From NCBI GenBank assembly GCA_937770485.1, contig CALJHX010000042.1, positions 1 to 64,000 on the forward strand: a DNA stretch of 64,000 bases, given 5' to 3'. Shown one piece after another: positions 60,691-64,000 of this stretch. The notes under the pieces were generated by a model, which saw nothing but the letters and a program-made list of their open reading frames with translations, made no database searches and was not told the origin of the DNA. This DNA is from an uncultured Verrucomicrobiae bacterium. GTDB taxonomy: Bacteria > Verrucomicrobiota > Verrucomicrobiia > Limisphaerales > UBA1096. Within the stretch, counting starts at the first letter, position 1; each line of letters opens with the position of its first letter. The position numbers and the translations under genes were made by a program.

Positions 60691-62676
60691 ATGATCGATT
60701 TTCAATATATCCGAAAAAAACAGAAGTGGTTGTTTGGGTTAATTGCCATTCCGGTAATTATTGGCTTTGTTGTCCTGTTTACCCCAGATGCAGAGGACCG
60801 TATCTTTGGCCGAGGACCCCAGTCAGAGTCAGGCCAGTACGGACAAGTGGACGGAGAGATAGTAACTCGAGCCCAATGGATCGAAGCGCGAAACATCGTT
60901 ATTGCTAACATGGGCACCCAGTCCAGAGGAATACCCGAAAGCTTTCTGAACAGTCGAGCGGTGCAGATCCTGGGAGAAAAAGCATTAATGAAACGATATG
61001 GCATCGACCCGAGCCAGAGCGATTCGGACAGCTGGATTAAAACCCTGATTGACAGTAATATCGAGGGTTCGCCCTCAGAATCCAGACTGACGCGGAAGGA
61101 GATAGTGACCAACCTGGTGCGAACAGTTGGAGGCTCGGCCCAACTGGAGGCTCTCGCCCGGTATCAGGTTGGCGTCAGGCAGCTTAGAGACTTAGCCGGG
61201 GTCGCCGGCATTCTTGTTTCGCGCAAAGAGGCTGAAATTAGATTCCGCGAGAGCAACGAGCAGTACGAGGCGGAGGCGATTTTCCTGAGCCACACCAACT
61301 ATCTCCCTCTCGTGCAATCAACTGACGAGCAAATAAAAAAACATTACACGAATACGCTCGCGAACAACCGCATCCCCGAGCGGAGGCAGGTGTCGTATGT
61401 GACTTTTCCAGCGACAAACTACCTCGACGAGGCAGAGGAAAAATTCAACGAGCTGAAGCCATCACAACGAGAGTCACTTTTGCAGGCTTACTGGGGAGGG
61501 TCAACCAATTTGGTTGGATACGAAACGAACGACATCCCCAACCTGGCTAAGGAGATAGCCACCTTGCGAACCAACGAGTACAAGGGCATGAAAGTCGAGG
61601 AAGCCGTTGCCTCCATTCGGTCAGATATCCTGAGCACTTCTAATGGCCTCAAGTCAGGATTGGCCGTGATCGAGGCGTACAAAGCGGGGTTGGATTTCCA
61701 GCGAAGTCTGGAGAAAACATACAAGGACCAGCCGGCATTAGACACCCTCGAGAAGATGGCGTTGTTGCAAAACTTAACCGCCACCACCAGCCCCCCTTTG
61801 GCTAGTCAGGACAGGGTTGTGTTCGGCTTGCCGCAGGTACGCTCGGCGCAGGTGTTCGAATTGAGCAAGACCAATGCGTTTATCATTGGCGACTCGCAAT
61901 TTTCCAGTGAGTTTTACATTGCGTCACTCAAGAAAGTGATCCCATCCCGCAACCGAACCTTCATAGAAGCCAAGACCACGGTGACGGCTGACTTCAAAAA
62001 AACAGAAAGCATTAAGCTAATGAATGAGGCGGGTGAAAAAATCCACCAATCCATCAAGACGGGGAAGGCGCTCGCGGAGGTGGCAGGGGAGAACAACTTC
62101 ACCGTGACCAAGCTTGGCCCATTTGACTCCGCGGGAGGAGCCATACCCGGCCTGGCCAAAAAGGCCAACAGCGAGGATGTACGCACGCAGGCGCTTGGCC
62201 TGGATGTGGGGGCAACAAGTGAGTTGATCACCAGCAGTCCTGAGGGTTCGGATTCCTCCTACGAGGAGGCGGCGTTCGTGGTGAAGCTGACCGGTAAAAA
62301 TGCGGTTTCCAAGGACAGGTTTGATGCAGAGTTTGACGGATACCTCAAGAGCGAGCGGTCGGCGGCGGCATCTCAATCCTACTTTACCTGGCTGCGTGAG
62401 AAAACAGCAGAACTATTCAAGTATTCACTCAAAACTTACGTTGATGGAGAGGGCGAAATTAACGTCAAAAGCGATGACGACGACGGGGGGTTTTACAAGG
62501 AGGGAACAAAAGTGACGCTTGTGGCTAAGCCGGCCGCCAACTTCGCTTTCAAGGAATGGTCCGGCGCGGTGACCATGAATACAGGCAGTGCAACCAACGA
62601 AGTGACTGTCTCGAGCAACTCGTCCGTCACGGCCAGCTTTACTAACAGCTTAGCCGTGCCGAGTGACGCCAATTAA
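60691..62676 (+). CDS. SurA/PpiD-like membrane-anchored chaperone with InlB-type repeat
   Basis: From the ATG at 60691 (661 aa) the protein has a short cytoplasmic basic segment (IRKKQKW), one transmembrane helix (LFGLIAIPVIIGFVVLF) and a periplasmic part with the SurA N-terminal domain pattern (GQVDGEIVTRAQWIEARNI). A middle region resembles PPIC-type rotamase but lacks clear active-site motifs. The C-terminus adds a bacterial InlB B-repeat-like unit (EINVKSDD...VTLVAKPAANFAFKEWSGA). PpiD-like proteins assist periplasmic folding; the C-terminal repeat is unusual for the family. Confidence 0.72.
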   Translation: MIDFQYIRKKQKWLFGLIAIPVIIGFVVLFTPDAEDRIFGRGPQSESGQYGQVDGEIVTRAQWIEARNIVIANMGTQSRGIPESFLNSRAVQILGEKALMKRYGIDPSQSDSDSWIKTLIDSNIEGSPSESRLTRKEIVTNLVRTVGGSAQLEALARYQVGVRQLRDLAGVAGILVSRKEAEIRFRESNEQYEAEAIFLSHTNYLPLVQSTDEQIKKHYTNTLANNRIPERRQVSYVTFPATNYLDEAEEKFNELKPSQRESLLQAYWGGSTNLVGYETNDIPNLAKEIATLRTNEYKGMKVEEAVASIRSDILSTSNGLKSGLAVIEAYKAGLDFQRSLEKTYKDQPALDTLEKMALLQNLTATTSPPLASQDRVVFGLPQVRSAQVFELSKTNAFIIGDSQFSSEFYIASLKKVIPSRNRTFIEAKTTVTADFKKTESIKLMNEAGEKIHQSIKTGKALAEVAGENNFTVTKLGPFDSAGGAIPGLAKKANSEDVRTQALGLDVGATSELITSSPEGSDSSYEEAAFVVKLTGKNAVSKDRFDAEFDGYLKSERSAAASQSYFTWLREKTAELFKYSLKTYVDGEGEINVKSDDDDGGFYKEGTKVTLVAKPAANFAFKEWSGAVTMNTGSATNEVTVSSNSSVTASFTNSLAVPSDAN

Positions 62677-62703
62677 CCCCGGCCGATTGAGTCGAATTGC
62701 GCC

Positions 62704-63531
62704 GTGGGTTCTGGTGGTAAAAATTTCATTCGCTTGTTCACTCCGGATGAATCTCATTCGTGGGCTTTCCCGATCCTCCTCGAGGACGAGCATTATCTCG
62801 CACTCGATAAAATGACCCATATGGCTGTCTCACACAGCCCGTCGTTCCCCGATCGCCCAAGTCTTTCCAACCTGATACAGCACGCCATCGCTACCCAGGC
62901 TCGCTGGGTAACCAAGCGCGATATTCGGAACCTCGGTTTTGCCTATCGCATAGACTTCGAGACTAGCGGCATCGTCCTGTTCTGCAAAAACAACGAGGCC
63001 CGGCAAAAGATCGGGGACTTGCTCGGGGCAAACGAGGAACAGCGGGAGTTCCACTGCCTCGTCCATGGAACGCCAGGGGAGGAATCATTTGAGGTCGACG
63101 CCAAGATCGGCTGGGTGCCGGGTCGCCCTGAAATCATGCAAGCCGGTAAGCAAGGCAAACAGGCCCGAACCCAGTTCGAGATCGCCGAGAGGTTCGCCGG
63201 TGTTACGCTGCTCAAATGCCTGCCAGACACCGACCGAAAACAACAGATTCGCGCCCACTTGCAACATGCCGGGCTGCCGCCCGTGGGCGACTCCGGCTAC
63301 GGCGGGAAGTTGCTTATGCTGTCTAAAATAAAACGTAATTACCGGCCGCGCCGTGACGGCACTGAACAACCGCTCATCGACCGTAGTGCGCTACATTACA
63401 GCAAGCTCAACTTCACTCATCCGATGACCTGCGAACCGGTCGGGATCGAGTCGCCCTTGGCAAAGGACATACAGGTCGCTTTAAAGTACCTCCGCAAGTA
63501 CGCCCCGGCCCGGGATGGTGCTAACGACTAA
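62704..63531 (+). CDS. RluA-family pseudouridine synthase
   Basis: The 275-residue enzyme, starting at GTG, has the RluA fold with the catalytic loop YRIDFETSGIVLF (Asp84 in the canonical H/Y-R-[IL]-D-x-x-T/E-SG motif), LLEDEHYLALDK at the start, REFHCLVHG and the KQQIRAHLQHAGLPPVGDSGYGG segment. It would convert specific uridines in rRNA or tRNA to pseudouridine; the target site cannot be told. It follows the SurA-like gene by 27 bp. Confidence 0.88.
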   Translation: MGSGGKNFIRLFTPDESHSWAFPILLEDEHYLALDKMTHMAVSHSPSFPDRPSLSNLIQHAIATQARWVTKRDIRNLGFAYRIDFETSGIVLFCKNNEARQKIGDLLGANEEQREFHCLVHGTPGEESFEVDAKIGWVPGRPEIMQAGKQGKQARTQFEIAERFAGVTLLKCLPDTDRKQQIRAHLQHAGLPPVGDSGYGGKLLMLSKIKRNYRPRRDGTEQPLIDRSALHYSKLNFTHPMTCEPVGIESPLAKDIQVALKYLRKYAPARDGAND

Positions 63532-63551
63532 TGAGCAGCACGGCCACTTGT

Positions 63552-64000
63552 TCATGGCGCTTGATTTTGCTGCTTAGCCTGCTGGCTGGTGAGCCGTTGT
63601 CTTTGCTTGGGCGAGGTGCTTGACTTTAGCGCTGCCGAATAAGCTGCCAAGGCTGCTTCGGCCTGTCCGGATGCGGCCAGTAACTCGCCCAGCTTTTCCA
63701 GCAGGACCGCGCTGCCCTTGGTTTCGGGCAATTGCTTCAAATACTCAATCGCCGCCTTGGGCGGGGCTCCAGCGGCCAGCCCTTGGTTTACCGACAGAAG
63801 ATGAAACCATTCCAGCATCGGACTATTTTGCTGTTCCAGTTTTGCTTTCACCTCTTCCGGCGATTTTCCGAACGGGCGGTAAAGTGGGTCGCCGACAAAC
63901 ACAGTCTGCCACGACAACGCGCGCGTCGCCGCATAACCGGCTTCGCCGAAGGTGAATCCGCTCTGGATGAGCCGCGAAAAAAACAGCGGCTGATCCGGTG
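63552..64000 (-). CDS. TIGR03790-family protein, C-terminal part (cut by the window edge)
   Basis: The minus-strand frame runs open to the right edge. Its visible end reads PDQPLFFSRLIQSGFTFGEA, GYAATRALSWQTVFVGDPLY and RPFGKSPEEVKAKLE, the conserved GDPLYRPF ending region of TIGR03790 proteins, followed by about 110 residues with helical repeat character (KAAIEYLKQLPET, LGELLAASGQAEAALAAY), TPR-like. TIGR03790 proteins are common in Verrucomicrobia and have no known function. The true start is outside the window. Confidence 0.7.
   Translation of the reverse strand, partial: PDQPLFFSRLIQSGFTFGEAGYAATRALSWQTVFVGDPLYRPFGKSPEEVKAKLEQQNSPMLEWFHLLSVNQGLAAGAPPKAAIEYLKQLPETKGSAVLLEKLGELLAASGQAEAALAAYSAALKSSTSPKQRQRLTSQQAKQQNQAP

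Noticed and set aside
1-64000. CRISPR array, rRNA operon or prophage
   Set aside because: No regularly spaced direct repeats, rRNA-like stretches or phage structural genes were seen.

Overview
The window reads as a chromosomal segment of a Verrucomicrobiota bacterium, or less likely a Planctomycete relative. Families typical of that group are present: a planctomycete-type cytochrome/DUF1549/DUF1553 protein next to a DUF1501 protein, a second DUF1501 paired with a DUF1800 protein, a CotH protein with lamin-tail and YLNG-type modules, PQQ-like propellers and a TIGR03790 protein. No rRNA, CRISPR or prophage is seen. One tRNA-Arg lies at the left edge.

Layout. 0-27 kb is mostly core and densely packed, with many 4-base ATGA stop/start overlaps: CotH > ferritin-like > nusB > PHP > ftsY; an enolase-superfamily gene > bioA > a Ste24 protease; ymdB-like > xseA; guaA; the cytochrome/DUF1553 > DUF1501 pair; SDR > gluQ; and proA > prmC > murA. 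27-29 kb is a gene graveyard: remnants of a dynamin-like GTPase, an unidentified gene and an alpha/beta hydrolase, around an intact BLUF blue-light sensor. 29-46 kb is accessory: a PQQ-like protein, a pseudopilin, an ArsC/Spx-type protein, an FMN reductase, a lipoprotein hydrolase, a tight nptA > phoU > aquaporin > arsC operon, broken phoU and porin copies, an intact phosphate-type porin, one complete and one truncated IS3-family element, and a DUF1800 > DUF1501 pair. 46-64 kb is again core-like: an epimerase, a bifunctional glycogen debranching enzyme, an active protease with a catalytically dead partner, ppdK, a Ser/Thr kinase, a DtxR/MntR regulator, a ROK kinase, rsmD, a SurA/PpiD-like protein, an RluA-type pseudouridine synthase and part of a TIGR03790 gene.

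Two observations stand out. The 10-bp palindrome CTTGGCCAAG was found 16 times by eye (about 0.06 expected for a random 10-mer) but never between about 24.2 and 46.9 kb, which covers the accessory block. It resembles the HIP1 motif of cyanobacteria in behaviour and could mark native DNA. The second is a combined phosphate/arsenate locus: NptA and PhoU handle phosphate while ArsC and an aquaporin fit arsenate reduction and arsenite release, with a nearby FMN reductase (ArsH-like role possible), an OprP/O-type porin, and 11-bp-spaced direct repeats that may be Pho boxes. All family calls come from reading the translations; no database search was run.
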